64,000 nt of DNA from [Actinomadura] parvosata subsp. kistnae (GCF_900323885.1 NZ_OOHJ01000018.1:2467001-2531000); one strand, 5' to 3'. Positions 24,673 through 33,000 are shown, counted from the stretch's first letter. Made by a program: numbers and translations. Notes: generated by a model not told the origin, from the sequence alone.

Positions 24673-25302
24673 ATGCCGGGCGTGGCGACTTCGGGCCGGA
24701 GGCGGGCCGTCTGGGTGGGTCTCGCCCTGGCGGTCGCTCTCGTGGCCGTCGCGATGCCCGATCGGTGGCCGCGGCCTCGCGTGGTGGGGGCGGCCGGCGA
24801 GGAGGTGCTGCGGGTGGGCTCCGCGACGCGGGCGGCGCTGCTCGATGCCGCCGACCGCCACCTGGAGACGGATCCGGCCAGGATCGGGCATTACCTGCTG
24901 ACCGCCGAGCGGCCGGAGTTGCGGCCGCGCGTGTTCTGCCGGGAGGAGTTCGTCGAGGTGCGGAGGAAGGGCTCGTACCTCCTGCTGGGTGTCGTGGCGG
25001 CGTGTGAGGAGCTGGCCCGCTCGGGGACGAGGCTTCTCGGCGGTACGGGTTTCCGGTCCGCGCTGCTCCTGACCGTCGGGCGGGACGATGGCGGGCGCTT
25101 CACCGTTCGGGAGGTGGAGGAGCCGCTGGACGGCGACGGGAACCTGCCTTCGATCCGGGCGATGTTCTCCCCCGAGGGCGCGCAGCGGGCCGTCGAGCTG
25201 CAGGAGGACGGCGCGGGCGCGCACCGGGCGATCGCCGGGGAGGCGTGCCGGGTCTTCGGACTGCCGGCGGGCACCGCGGTCACGTACGACATGGGCTCCT
25301 AG
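24673..25302 (+). CDS. Membrane-anchored or secreted hypothetical protein
   Basis: About 209 residues from the ATG at 24673, with GGCAGG upstream. A basic N-terminus (SGRRRAVW) precedes one hydrophobic helix (VGLALAVALVAVAMP, residues 14-28); the rest should be outside the cell. Two Cys residues (in RVFCREE and VAACEE) plus one near the C-terminus are present. No domain recognised. It precedes the two metallopeptidase genes on the same strand, about 60 bp away, and may be expressed with them. In-frame upstream codons are unlikely to be translated. Confidence 0.6.
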   Translation: MPGVATSGRRRAVWVGLALAVALVAVAMPDRWPRPRVVGAAGEEVLRVGSATRAALLDAADRHLETDPARIGHYLLTAERPELRPRVFCREEFVEVRRKGSYLLLGVVAACEELARSGTRLLGGTGFRSALLLTVGRDDGGRFTVREVEEPLDGDGNLPSIRAMFSPEGAQRAVELQEDGAGAHRAIAGEACRVFGLPAGTAVTYDMGS

Positions 25303-25363
25303 CGAACCCGCACCGCGCGTAATCGATCCGCTACGGGGGAGGAGTGCGTCGGGGGAGCGCGCG

Positions 25364-26329
25364 ATGCAGTTCGACGATGACAAGCCACTCGATCCGTCGC
25401 AGGTCGAGGACGTCCGCGCCTCGGGGCCGCGGCCGGGCGGAGGCGGGTTCGGGGGTGGCGGGTTCGGCGGGATGCCGGGCGGGTGCGTGCTGCCCGTCGG
25501 CGGGCGGGGCGGGTGCCTGCTCCTGCTGCTGGCGGTGGGGGCGATGTTCCTGTTCGGAATCGTGCCGACGCCGTTCACCGGGGACGAGGGCGGGCAGCAG
25601 GGCGGCGGGCGGCAGCCGAGCGCTCCGCCGGCGGCCTCCCCCAGCGGGAACCTGGCCGAGCGGTGCCGTACGGGCGCCGACGCCGACCAGTCGGAGGACT
25701 GCCGCGTCGTCGGCACGGTGAACAGCATCCAGGCATACTGGCGGCAGGCGTTCCAGGAGCGGGGGCGCAAGGAGTACACCCCGGCGAAGACCGTTCTGTT
25801 CTCGCAGGCGGTCGAGACGGGGTGCGGCGCGGCCGACTCCGCCGTGGGGCCGTTCTACTGCCCGGCCGATCGCAAGGTCTACCTGGATCTGACGTTCTTC
25901 GACACGCTGCAGCGGGACTTCGGTGCCGAGGGCGGGCCGTTCGCGCAGGCGTACGTGATCGCCCACGAGTACGGCCACCACGTCCAGAACCTGCTCGGCA
26001 CCATGAACAGGGTCGGCCGCGGCAACCGTCCCGGCGCCGACAGCCCCTCGGTGCGCCTGGAACTGCAGGCCGACTGCTATGCCGGCGTCTGGGCGCAGAA
26101 CGCGGTGAAGACCGGCTTCTACCGGGAGCCGTTCTCCCAGGACGACATCAACCAGGCGCTCAGCGCGGCGGCGGCGGTCGGCGACGACAGCATCCAGCGG
26201 CGCACGCAGGGCCGGGTGACCCCCGACGCCTTCACGCACGGCACCTCGCGGCAGCGGGAGAAGTGGTTCAGCACCGGCTACGAGAGCGGCGATCCGCTGC
26301 GCTGCGACACGTTCACGGGCGGCATCTGA
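25364..26329 (+). CDS. Neutral zinc metallopeptidase (YpfJ-like), copy 1
   Basis: About 321 residues from the ATG at 25364 behind GGGGGAG. Layout: an acidic N-terminus ending in a Gly-rich linker, one transmembrane helix (GGCLLLLLAVGAMFLFGIVP), then an outer peptidase domain. Zinc motif HEYGHH (in YVIAHEYGHHVQNLLG) gives two His ligands and the catalytic Glu; the third ligand is likely Glu in ELQADCYAGVW. Conserved Cys residues suggest disulfides. Family members are poorly studied, presumed envelope proteases. Copy 2 lies 128 bp downstream and shares most motifs, so the pair arose by tandem duplication. Confidence 0.88.
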   Translation: MQFDDDKPLDPSQVEDVRASGPRPGGGGFGGGGFGGMPGGCVLPVGGRGGCLLLLLAVGAMFLFGIVPTPFTGDEGGQQGGGRQPSAPPAASPSGNLAERCRTGADADQSEDCRVVGTVNSIQAYWRQAFQERGRKEYTPAKTVLFSQAVETGCGAADSAVGPFYCPADRKVYLDLTFFDTLQRDFGAEGGPFAQAYVIAHEYGHHVQNLLGTMNRVGRGNRPGADSPSVRLELQADCYAGVWAQNAVKTGFYREPFSQDDINQALSAAAAVGDDSIQRRTQGRVTPDAFTHGTSRQREKWFSTGYESGDPLRCDTFTGGI

Positions 26330-26361
26330 CCCGGCCCACCTGCGGCGTCCGGCCCCGTCAC

Positions 26362-26383
26362 CGCCCGCCCCGATAGGCGGGCG
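26362..26383. terminator. GC hairpin between the two metallopeptidase genes
   Basis: CGCCCGCC and GGCGGGCG form a perfect 8-bp stem with a 6-base loop, 33 bp after the copy 1 stop. No T-run follows, so it may only weaken or protect the transcript. Confidence 0.4.
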
Positions 26384-26457
26384 TCGCTCTGGGCAGTGTT
26401 CCTGCCTGGCGGAATGGCGAATGGCGGAATGGCGGTCAGGCGGGAAGGGACGGCGCC

Positions 26458-27345
26458 ATGGATTTCAAGGACCAGGTGGACCTGGACGCCTCGCAGGTGG
26501 AGGACCGTGGCAGCGGCGGTGGTGGCGGCAGCGGGTTCTCCGGGTTCCCCGGAGGCATGATCGTCGGCGGGGGCGGGATCGTCAGCCTGATCGTGCTCGT
26601 GCTGGTGTTCGTGCTCAACAATGTCGGCGGCGGGGGTGGGAGCGGCGAGCCGGCCCGCCTGCAGCCCTCATCCAACCTGTCGGAGCAGTGCAAGACGGGC
26701 AAGGACGCCGACCAGTCGCAGAAGTGCCAGGTGGTGGGCGTGGTCAACAGCATCCAGGGCTACTGGAAGCAGGAGATGTCCGGCTATCGCCCGGCCAAGA
26801 CCATCCTGTACGAGGGCCGTTCGAGCACCGGCTGCGGCGCGGCCAGCTCGGAGGTCGGCCCCTTCTACTGCCCGCGCGACCAGCACGTCTACCTCGACCT
26901 GAGCTTCTTCGACCAGCTTCACTCCCAGTTCGGCGCCAAGGGCGGCCCGTTCGCCCAGGCATATGTGATCGCCCACGAGTACGGCCACCACGTCCAGGAC
27001 CTCCTCGGCGTCCTTGACTCGGGCAGCTCGGTGCCGATCGAGCTGCAGGCCGACTGCTACGCGGGTGTCTGGGCGCGCAACGCGCTCGACACCGGCTTCT
27101 ACGAGAAGCCCTTCACCCCGGCGGAGATCAGCGAGGCGCTGGACGCCGCGGCGGCCGTCGGCGACGACAGAATCCAGCAACGCACCACCGGCAGAATCGA
27201 CCCGGAATCGTTCACGCACGGCAGCTCGCAGCAACGCGTCAACGCGTTCCAGCGCGGATACGAAAAGGGTGAACCGGCCGACTGTGATCTCAGCGGGCTC
27301 GCGCTGAGCCGGACGGATAGCGCGAGGAATCCGAAACTCTCCTAA
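26458..27345 (+). CDS. Neutral zinc metallopeptidase (YpfJ-like), copy 2
   Basis: 295 residues. It repeats the plan of copy 1: DFKDQVDLDASQVED start, Gly linker, transmembrane helix (GGIVSLIVLVLVFVLNNV), and a peptidase domain with YVIAHEYGHHVQDLLG and ELQADCYAGVW. It is shorter because the linker and the loop after the HEYGHH helix are reduced. The C-terminal tail (LALSRTDSARNPKLS) is unique to this copy. Its TAA stop is part of a TAAAAT sequence that looks like the -10 element of the next gene. Confidence 0.88.
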   Translation: MDFKDQVDLDASQVEDRGSGGGGGSGFSGFPGGMIVGGGGIVSLIVLVLVFVLNNVGGGGGSGEPARLQPSSNLSEQCKTGKDADQSQKCQVVGVVNSIQGYWKQEMSGYRPAKTILYEGRSSTGCGAASSEVGPFYCPRDQHVYLDLSFFDQLHSQFGAKGGPFAQAYVIAHEYGHHVQDLLGVLDSGSSVPIELQADCYAGVWARNALDTGFYEKPFTPAEISEALDAAAAVGDDRIQQRTTGRIDPESFTHGSSQQRVNAFQRGYEKGEPADCDLSGLALSRTDSARNPKLS

Positions 27346-27348
27346 AAT
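27343..27348 (+). promoter_or_regulatory. -10 element overlapping the metallopeptidase stop codon
   Basis: TAAAAT begins with the TAA stop of copy 2 (27343-27345) and lies 7 bp before the GTG of the next gene, as expected for a leaderless transcript. A matching -35 is not evident. Confidence 0.45.
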
Positions 27349-27355
27349 CAGGGGG

Positions 27356-27652
27356 GTGATCTTCAAGCTAGTCGGCGACGGACGCCCTTATCCCGACCAC
27401 GGTCTGACGAACCGCGAGTGGGCTCAGATCCCTCCCCGGCAGGTCCGGCTCGACTCTCTGATCACCACGAAGGCCATGCTGGACCTGCACTCGCTGCTCG
27501 CCGCCGACTCCACGTTCTACGGGGATCTTTTCCCGCACGTGGTGCAGTGGCAGGGCGAGCTCTATCTGGAGGACGGCCTGCACCGCGCGCTGCGCGCGGC
27601 GCTCCACCAACGATCGATCCTGCACGCCAGGGTCCTCGATCTGCCCAACTGA
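27356..27652 (+). CDS. Small protein with ParB/sulfiredoxin-like motif
   Basis: 98 residues. Segments RQVRLDSLITTKAMLDLHSLL and YLEDGLHRALRAALHQRSILHARVLDL resemble the ParB/Srx fold, where a G-x-H-R type motif (here DGLHR) binds nucleotide phosphate. This resemblance is by eye only; the function is unknown. The GTG start has a run of six G directly before it and a -10 hexamer 7 bp upstream. A strong terminator follows within 10 bp, so it forms its own short transcript. Confidence 0.7.
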   Translation: MIFKLVGDGRPYPDHGLTNREWAQIPPRQVRLDSLITTKAMLDLHSLLAADSTFYGDLFPHVVQWQGELYLEDGLHRALRAALHQRSILHARVLDLPN

Positions 27653-27660
27653 GAAAGAAA

Positions 27661-27690
27661 AAGGGAGCCGCGATTCGCGGCTCCCTTTTC
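27661..27690 (+). terminator. Intrinsic terminator of the ParB/Srx-like gene
   Basis: Perfect stem AAGGGAGCCGCG / CGCGGCTCCCTT with a 3-base loop, followed by TTC and more T. A-runs on the left side may let it work in both directions. Confidence 0.9.
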
Positions 27691-27794
27691 TTGTGCCCGG
27701 GGACGGCCCCGCGCCCTTTCAACATCATTTCCGGGAATACGGAACGACGACCGTTACCGTTTCCGGATCGGCGGCGGGCGGGCCCGTACATGCG

Positions 27795-27830
27795 GAAGGG
27801 GCTCCCGACCCGCTGGTCGGAAGCCCCTTC
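27795..27830 (-). terminator. Hairpin downstream of tRNA-Ser(CGA)
   Basis: GAAGGGGCT and its partner AAGCCCCTTC, with inner CCGACC / GGTCGG pairing, form a long stem 7 bp beyond the 3' end of the tRNA. The T-run is weak. Confidence 0.6.
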
Positions 27831-27836
27831 GTGTGG

Positions 27837-27923
27837 CGGTGGTGGTGGGATTTGAACCCACGGATGAGTTGCCCCATCACACGCTTTCGAGGCGTGCGCC
27901 CTCGGCCACTAGGCGACACCACC
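27837..27923 (-). tRNA. tRNA-Ser (anticodon CGA)
   Basis: 87-base cloverleaf: acceptor GGTGGTG / CACCACC with discriminator G, anticodon loop CTCGAAA between CACGC and GCGTG, a long variable arm, and T-arm GTGGGTTCAAATCCCAC. The 3' CCA is not encoded. Reads UCG. It lies 10 bp after tadA on the same strand, likely in one transcript. Confidence 0.97.
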
Positions 27924-27933
27924 GCGGATGAGC

Positions 27934-28389
27934 TTACCGGATTCTGCGAGTGGCGAAGAACCGAGTCAGGACCGATCCGCACTCCTCGGCCATCACGCCC
28001 ATGACGACCTCGGGGCGGTGGTTGAGCCGGCGGTCGCGGACGACGTCCCAGAGCGAGCCGACGGCCCCGCCCTTCTCGTCGGTCGCCCCGTACACGATCC
28101 GCTCCACCCGGGCCAGCACGGCGGCGCCGGCGCACATCGTGCAGGGCTCCAGCGTCACCACCAGCGTGCAGCCGCTCAGCCGCCACTCGCCGCGCCGCGC
28201 GGCCGCCCGGCGCAGCGCGAGGACCTCGGCGTGGGCGGTGGGGTCGGCGGCGGACTCGCGGTCGTTGCCCGCGGCGGACAGCACCTCGCCGCGCGCGTCG
28301 AGCACGACCGCGCCCACGGGGATCTCCTCCCGCTCGCCGGCCGCGACGGCCTCGGCCAGCGCCAGCCGCATGGCCTCCTCGTACGTCAC
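27934..28389 (-). CDS. tadA: tRNA-specific adenosine deaminase
   Basis: 151 residues. The cytidine/deoxycytidylate deaminase zinc site is complete: HAE (in PTAHAEVLALR) and PCTMC (in LEPCTMCAGA). In bacteria this enzyme makes inosine at the wobble base of tRNA-Arg(ACG). GTG start followed by TYEEAMRLALAEA. It lies downstream of two TadA-associated genes and upstream of a tRNA-Ser, a common actinobacterial order. Confidence 0.93.
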   Translation of the reverse strand: MTYEEAMRLALAEAVAAGEREEIPVGAVVLDARGEVLSAAGNDRESAADPTAHAEVLALRRAAARRGEWRLSGCTLVVTLEPCTMCAGAAVLARVERIVYGATDEKGGAVGSLWDVVRDRRLNHRPEVVMGVMAEECGSVLTRFFATRRIR

Positions 28390-28423
28390 CGCGCCCCCGG
28401 ACCCCAGAAACCCGGCCGGGAGG

Positions 28424-28900
28424 TCATCGCAGGCGGTCGAGCTCGTCGGCGAACGACAGCCGCTCGGCGATCACCGACAGGATGTCGGCGGGCAGCATGC
28501 CCTCTTCCATGCTCAGCTCCAGCAGCTCCTCGGAGCTCACGCCGAGGTCGCTGAGCAGCTCGAAATCACCCGCGGGCCGCACGCCGAGCCCGTTGGCGTC
28601 CTTGTCGGGCGCCACGCCGGCGAACTCGGCGAACAGCTCGCCCAGGTGGTCGGCCAGGACGGCGTGCACGTCGGAGAGGAACACCCGCGGCTCGTCCTCG
28701 CCCCGGTAGCGGGCGATGGCGAACCATTCGTCCTCGACCTCGACACAGAGCAGGGCCAGCTCGTCGCCGGTCAGGCCGAGCGCCTCCATGACCGCGTCAC
28801 CGAAGTCGTCGACGATCTCGGCGTCCCCGAGGTCGACCTCGGCACCGCTCCAACCATCAGAAGTCCTGACAAAGGCCGCAGAAAAGGTGTTGGACGCCAT
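28424..28900 (-). CDS. TadA-associated protein, copy B
   Basis: 158 residues, acidic. It has the pattern of the actinobacterial 'tRNA adenosine deaminase-associated' family: an N-terminal strand region, a central VEDEWFAIARYRGEDEPRVFLSDVHAV segment, and an acidic helical C-terminus. The role is unknown; the name rests on gene linkage. It lies 34 bp before tadA and 18 bp after the paralogue at 28919-29428, so it is a tandem duplicate in the same operon. Confidence 0.8.
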   Translation of the reverse strand: MASNTFSAAFVRTSDGWSGAEVDLGDAEIVDDFGDAVMEALGLTGDELALLCVEVEDEWFAIARYRGEDEPRVFLSDVHAVLADHLGELFAEFAGVAPDKDANGLGVRPAGDFELLSDLGVSSEELLELSMEEGMLPADILSVIAERLSFADELDRLR

Positions 28901-28918
28901 GTCCGCGCTCCAGGGGGG

Positions 28919-29428
28919 TCAGCCGAAGACCGATTCGATGGCACGCTCGAACGGCTCGGAGAAGCCGAGCCGCGCGGCGATGCTGGACAGCACATCTTCG
29001 GGCAGCAGATCGATGTCGCCGGAGAGGATGCCCAGCTCCATCTCGTCCAACCCGAGATCGGCGAAGATCGACAGATCCCCGGCGGGGAGCACGGTCTCCT
29101 CGTCCTGGAGGATCTCGTCGAGCTCCTCCTCGTCGGGCACGGGGACGTCGAGGTATTCGAGTACCTGCTCCGCCAGCGGGAAATCCCACGAGGCGGCGAT
29201 GTCGGACAGGAAAACGTCGACCCGGTCGCCCAGGACCCGCAGCGCCACGAAGAACTCGTCGCCGACGGCGACCAGCCCGATCGTGCCGCTCTCGCTGGGC
29301 TGCTGCTTCAGGGCATGGATCAGCCCCTGCAGATCGGACGTCAACGTGGCCGGCAGCAGCTCGGCCTGCCAGCAACCGTCCTCGCGATAAACCACGATGG
29401 CGAAGTCGAGAGCGTCTTCGTCTGTCAT
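28919..29428 (-). CDS. TadA-associated protein, copy A
   Basis: About 169 residues from the ATG at 29428, placed 6 bp after GGTGGGG; an ATG two codons upstream is possible, and the open frame extends further without support. It shares with copy B the order of strand, VGDEFFVALRVLGDRVDVFLSDIAA segment and acidic C-terminus (DELGL... ILSGDIDLLPEDVLSSIAARL). First gene of the operon with copy B, tadA and probably tRNA-Ser(CGA). Divergent from upp. Confidence 0.8.
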   Translation of the reverse strand: MTDEDALDFAIVVYREDGCWQAELLPATLTSDLQGLIHALKQQPSESGTIGLVAVGDEFFVALRVLGDRVDVFLSDIAASWDFPLAEQVLEYLDVPVPDEEELDEILQDEETVLPAGDLSIFADLGLDEMELGILSGDIDLLPEDVLSSIAARLGFSEPFERAIESVFG

Positions 29429-29628
29429 CGCCATCCCCACCCGACCTCTGACACGACAGGTATCACCAGCACCCAATCGTTCCAGAACCAGACACCCGCC
29501 GTGTGCCTCTCGGGCCAAATTGTGATCAAAACCAAAGACGGCAGCCGGGTCACGACTCTGTGTCACGTTCCAAGTGCGCAGGTGAGGGGGTCCTCAGCAC
29601 GGTCTGTCACGAGATAGCGTGGTGACCC

Positions 29629-30267
29629 ATGGAGACCCTCGTCGTCGATCATCCGCTCGTGGCCCACAAGCTCACCACGCTGCGCGATGTCCGCACCGAC
29701 TCGCCGACCTTCCGCAGGCTCGCCGACGAGCTGGTGACGCTGCTCGCGTACGAGGCCACGCGTGACGTGCGGGTCACCGAGGTCACCGTCGAGACGCCGG
29801 TCTCGCCCGCCAGGGGCGTGCGCCTGGCCAAGCCGTACCCGCTGGTCGTACCGATCCTGCGGGCCGGGCTCGGCATGCTCGACGGCATGACCAGGCTGCT
29901 ACCCACGGCCGAGGTCGGGTTCCTCGGCATGATCCGCAACGAGTCGACGCTGCAGGCCGAGACGTACGCCACGCGCCTGCCCGACGACCTGTCCGGGCGC
30001 CAGTGCTACGTGGTCGACCCGATGCTGGCCACGGGCGGCACGCTGGCGGCGGCCGTGCAGTTCCTGTTCGACCGGGGCGCCGTCGACGTGACGGCCCTGT
30101 GCCTGCTGGCCGCGCCCGAGGGGCTGGCGTACATGGACAAGGTGTTCGCCAACTCCGGCAAGCCGATCCGCGTCGTCACGGCGGCGCTCGACGAGCGGCT
30201 CAACGAGAGCGGCTACATCGTGCCGGGCCTCGGCGACGCCGGCGACCGCCTCTACGGCGTGGTCTGA
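29629..30267 (+). CDS. upp: Uracil phosphoribosyltransferase
   Basis: 212 residues. Type I PRTase fold with the PRPP motif VDPMLATGGTLAAA, and the uracil-binding C-terminal YIVPGLGDAGDRLYG region. It converts uracil and PRPP to UMP in pyrimidine salvage. A TAGCGT -10 hexamer (29615-29620) sits 8 bp before the ATG with no ribosome-binding site, suggesting a leaderless mRNA. Its last codons and TGA stop are tandemly repeated downstream. Confidence 0.96.
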   Translation: METLVVDHPLVAHKLTTLRDVRTDSPTFRRLADELVTLLAYEATRDVRVTEVTVETPVSPARGVRLAKPYPLVVPILRAGLGMLDGMTRLLPTAEVGFLGMIRNESTLQAETYATRLPDDLSGRQCYVVDPMLATGGTLAAAVQFLFDRGAVDVTALCLLAAPEGLAYMDKVFANSGKPIRVVTAALDERLNESGYIVPGLGDAGDRLYGVV

Positions 30268-30378
30268 CAACCCCCCAGCCGGCGACCGCCTCTACGGCGT
30301 GGCCTGACAACTCCCAGCCGGCGACCGCCTCTAAGGCGTGGCCTGACAGCCCTCAGCCGGTGATCGCCTCTACAGGTC
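30241..30378. repeat. 39-40 bp tandem array made from the upp 3' end
   Basis: GGCGACCGCCTCTACGGCGT begins at 30241 inside upp. Copies begin at 30281 and 30320, and a partial fourth (GGTGATCGCCTCTAC) at 30359; periods are 40, 39 and 39. Each full copy carries the final codons and the TGA stop (30265, 30305 and 30344) and about 10 bp after it. The copies differ by a few bases, so the duplication is not recent. Confidence 0.92.
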
Positions 30379-30498
30379 CACTAAGAATTTCTAACTCCCC
30401 CGTTCCCGTCACGCGCGGTCATCACTTCGTTACATACTGTGGTTGGGTGGGTACGAAGAGCCAGGAAGGCAACTTCCGCATGCGCGTGGGGGAGCACG

Positions 30499-30723
30499 AT
30501 GACCGATCACACCGACACGGATCCGACTCCGTACGCGGACGTGGAGACGGTGCTGTGCGACGAGTTCGCCGGCATCCACTCCGCGACCACCGTAACGCGC
30601 TGCGTGGAGGCGGCGCACTACGGCGCGCTGGAGGTCACCGGCTACGCCCATCCGAGCCTGGTCGAGCGCATCGCGCGCAAGCACCTTCATGTGCTGGCCC
30701 TGGTGGCCAGCGATCGTGGCTAA
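30499..30723 (+). CDS. Small conserved helical protein (three-helix bundle type)
   Basis: 74 residues from the ATG at 30499 behind GGGGGAG. Sequence pattern ADVETVLCDEFAG...TVTRCVEAAHYGALEVTG...LVERIARKHLHVLALV suggests three short helices, like small actinobacterial 'three-helix bundle dimerization' proteins. No function known. The in-frame region upstream to 30439 has no good start. Confidence 0.65.
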   Translation: MTDHTDTDPTPYADVETVLCDEFAGIHSATTVTRCVEAAHYGALEVTGYAHPSLVERIARKHLHVLALVASDRG

Positions 30724-30820
30724 GCAAGATCAAAACTATCCCGGCAAGTCACCTTTACCCGGGCACTCGGGTGGGTAATGTAGTTGGCGGGTGGAGTGGG
30801 TAAGTGGCACGGAGGCGACG

Positions 30821-30979
30821 GTGCAGGTCAAAAAGGTCCTCACATACGGTGGTATCGCATTTGTTGCGTACTACCTGTTCGCGCGACCAGCTGACGCCGC
30901 GGACGCGGTGAGAGGAGCGTTCGACACGGTGTTCAACGCGGCCGACTCGCTGGCTCAATTTGTGAACAGCCTCTCATGA
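30821..30979 (+). CDS. Small membrane protein
   Basis: 52 residues from the GTG at 30821, set by GGAGG 6 bp upstream. One hydrophobic helix (VLTYGGIAFVAYYLFA) precedes an amphipathic DAVRGAFDTVFNAADSLAQFVNSL tail. It overlaps the PH-domain gene by 4 bp (ATGA), so both are translated together, and it may be a partner of that membrane protein. Confidence 0.7.
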   Translation: MQVKKVLTYGGIAFVAYYLFARPADAADAVRGAFDTVFNAADSLAQFVNSLS

Positions 30980-31509
30980 GACTGGTGACCCACGGGGACT
31001 CCGCTCCATCGTCGGTCAACCGCTACCTCCTCCCCCACGAACAACAGGTCATCATGGTGCGGCGGCATCCCGCCATCCTGCTGCGCCCGGTCGCCGAGGT
31101 CCTCGGCGGCCTCATCATCGCCGGGCTGCTCAGCAAGTTCTTCGGCGGAGGCGAGGCGGGCGGCACGGCGCTCGTCGTCGTGTGGTGGCTGTGGCTCCTG
31201 CTGCTGATCCGTTTCGTCTGGAAAGTCGCGGAGTGGTCGGTCGATTACTTTGTGGTGACTTCCAAGCGAATGCTCCTCACCACGGGCCTCATCACGCGCA
31301 AGGTCGCGATGATGCCGCTGGGCAAGGTCACCGACATGAGCTTCCAGAGATCTCTGCTTGGGCGCATGCTCGGTTACGGTGAGTTCATCCTCGAATCAGC
31401 CGGTCAGGATCAGGCTCTGTCAACGGTCGAGTACATTCCGTATCCGGAAACCCTGTACCTCGAGGTCTGTCAGATGCTTTTTCCCAGCAAGGACGACAGC
31501 GACGATTAA
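30976..31509 (+). CDS. Membrane protein with bacterial PH-like domain (YdbT/bPH2 type)
   Basis: 177 residues. Two transmembrane helices (about 36-75: LLRPVAEVLGGLIIAGLL and VVVWWLWLLLLIRFVW) are followed by a bPH2 domain with YFVVTSKRMLLTTGLITRKVAMMPLGKVTDM, the family hallmark. Function unknown; such proteins are inner-membrane associated. It is translationally coupled to the upstream small membrane protein. Confidence 0.82.
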   Translation: MRLVTHGDSAPSSVNRYLLPHEQQVIMVRRHPAILLRPVAEVLGGLIIAGLLSKFFGGGEAGGTALVVVWWLWLLLLIRFVWKVAEWSVDYFVVTSKRMLLTTGLITRKVAMMPLGKVTDMSFQRSLLGRMLGYGEFILESAGQDQALSTVEYIPYPETLYLEVCQMLFPSKDDSDD

Positions 31510-31605
31510 TCTCGACGTGGCAAATTCTTCACGCGGGGATACCAGATTCGGCTACTTCATGCAATCATTGCGTGTTGTTGACCCTTCCCCGCCCTGAGAG
31601 ATGAG

Positions 31606-32949
31606 ATGCCGAGTCAGGGAACCATCGGTGACCGCGTCCGAGGATTGCGGCTGAACAGGCGGATGTCTCAGGCCCAGCTGGCCGGACCCGACCTGTCTGA
31701 CAGTTATGTCTCGCTCATCGAGTCGGGCAAGCGCACGCCGACTCCTGTGGTGGCCCGGCTGCTGGCCGAGCGCCTGGGATGCACGACCGAGTTCCTCCTT
31801 CACGGGATCGAGCCTCGGCAGCGCATCGACACCGAGCTGGGCCTGCGTCATGCCGAGCTCGAGCTGCAGCACGGAGACCCGTCCATCGCCGCCGACCGCT
31901 TCACCGAGATCGTGAAGGCCGCCGACGAGGAGAACGCCATGCTGACCGCGCAGGCGCGGTTCGGCCGGGCGCGCGCGCTGGAGGCCCAGGGCAGGCTGGG
32001 TCAGGCCGTGGAGGCGTTCGAGCGCCTGCGCCGGGAGGCCGCGGCCCACCCCGAGCGGCTGGCCGACCTGCCGCTCACGATCGCGCTGAGCCGCTGCTAC
32101 CAGCGGGCGGGCGACCGGCTGCGGGCCCGTGACCTGGCCGCCGCCGCGCTGACCCAGGCCGAGCGGCTGTCGATCACGCGGGGCGAGCTCGCCACCGACC
32201 TGGCCGCCGCGCTGATCGAGGCGCGTGGCGAGAGCGAGACCGACTCCCGCGAGTTGGCCTACGTCAGGCAGGTGCTCGACCTGTCAGGCGTTCCTGAAGT
32301 TGTGGACCGTTCCGGAGAGATCCAGTCGCTCTGGCACGCGAGTGCCGAGGCGGCGGCAGGGGAGGACTCCGCGCTGGCCGTGCGGCTCGCGGACGACGCG
32401 ATCGGGGCGGGCCGCCAGGCCAGGCTCGCGTTGCAGCTCGCCCGCACCGCCATGCACTGGTCCCGGATGCCGTCGGCGCCGATCGAGGAGGCGGAGCGGT
32501 TCGTCGCGAGCGCGGTCAGGGCGTTCGCGGTGTTCCCCGGCACCGTGCGCGAGCACGGTGAGAGCCTCGTCGTGCACGCGCGGGTGAAGCTGCGCGCGGG
32601 CGACACCGTGGGGGCCGGCGAGCTGGCCACCTCTGCGCTGGGGCTCGCGCACGACCAGTCGGGCACGACCGCCGCCGAGGGTCACCTCGTGCTGGCGACC
32701 ATCGCGCTCGACGGCGGCCTCGACGCCTCCGCGCACCTGCGGCAGGCGCACGAGCTGCTGGTCACGCTCGACCGTCCGGTGTTCGGCTCCGACCGGCAGG
32801 CCGCGCGTTGCTGGCGCGAGCTGGGCGACCTGTACGGCAGGGCCGGGTCCGCGACCCAGCAGACGGCCGCCTATCGTAAGGCGCTGGAAGCGGCCGGGGT
32901 CCGCTCGGCCATGGCGGGGGTGACGACGGACGCCACAGTGTCCCGCTGA
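31606..32949 (+). CDS. XRE-type HTH regulator with TPR repeats
   Basis: 447 residues. An N-terminal XRE/Cro helix-turn-helix (IGDRVRGLRLNRRMSQAQLAGPDLSDSYVSLIESGKRTPTP, residues 7-47) is joined to a long region of TPR-like helix pairs (from about 85). Such proteins are seen as peptide-sensing or development regulators in actinobacteria; the partner cannot be assigned. It stands alone between the PH-domain gene and the GntR gene. Confidence 0.85.
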   Translation: MPSQGTIGDRVRGLRLNRRMSQAQLAGPDLSDSYVSLIESGKRTPTPVVARLLAERLGCTTEFLLHGIEPRQRIDTELGLRHAELELQHGDPSIAADRFTEIVKAADEENAMLTAQARFGRARALEAQGRLGQAVEAFERLRREAAAHPERLADLPLTIALSRCYQRAGDRLRARDLAAAALTQAERLSITRGELATDLAAALIEARGESETDSRELAYVRQVLDLSGVPEVVDRSGEIQSLWHASAEAAAGEDSALAVRLADDAIGAGRQARLALQLARTAMHWSRMPSAPIEEAERFVASAVRAFAVFPGTVREHGESLVVHARVKLRAGDTVGAGELATSALGLAHDQSGTTAAEGHLVLATIALDGGLDASAHLRQAHELLVTLDRPVFGSDRQAARCWRELGDLYGRAGSATQQTAAYRKALEAAGVRSAMAGVTTDATVSR

Positions 32950-33000
32950 ATCTCCGGGAGCTCCAGATTTGGTGTTTTGAGTCTGGAATAATTAGGGTCT

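Noticed and set aside
26401..26450. GGCGGAATGGC direct repeats as a possible CRISPR or phage site
   Set aside because: Only about three short, partly overlapping copies with no spacers; simple local slippage before the second metallopeptidase gene.
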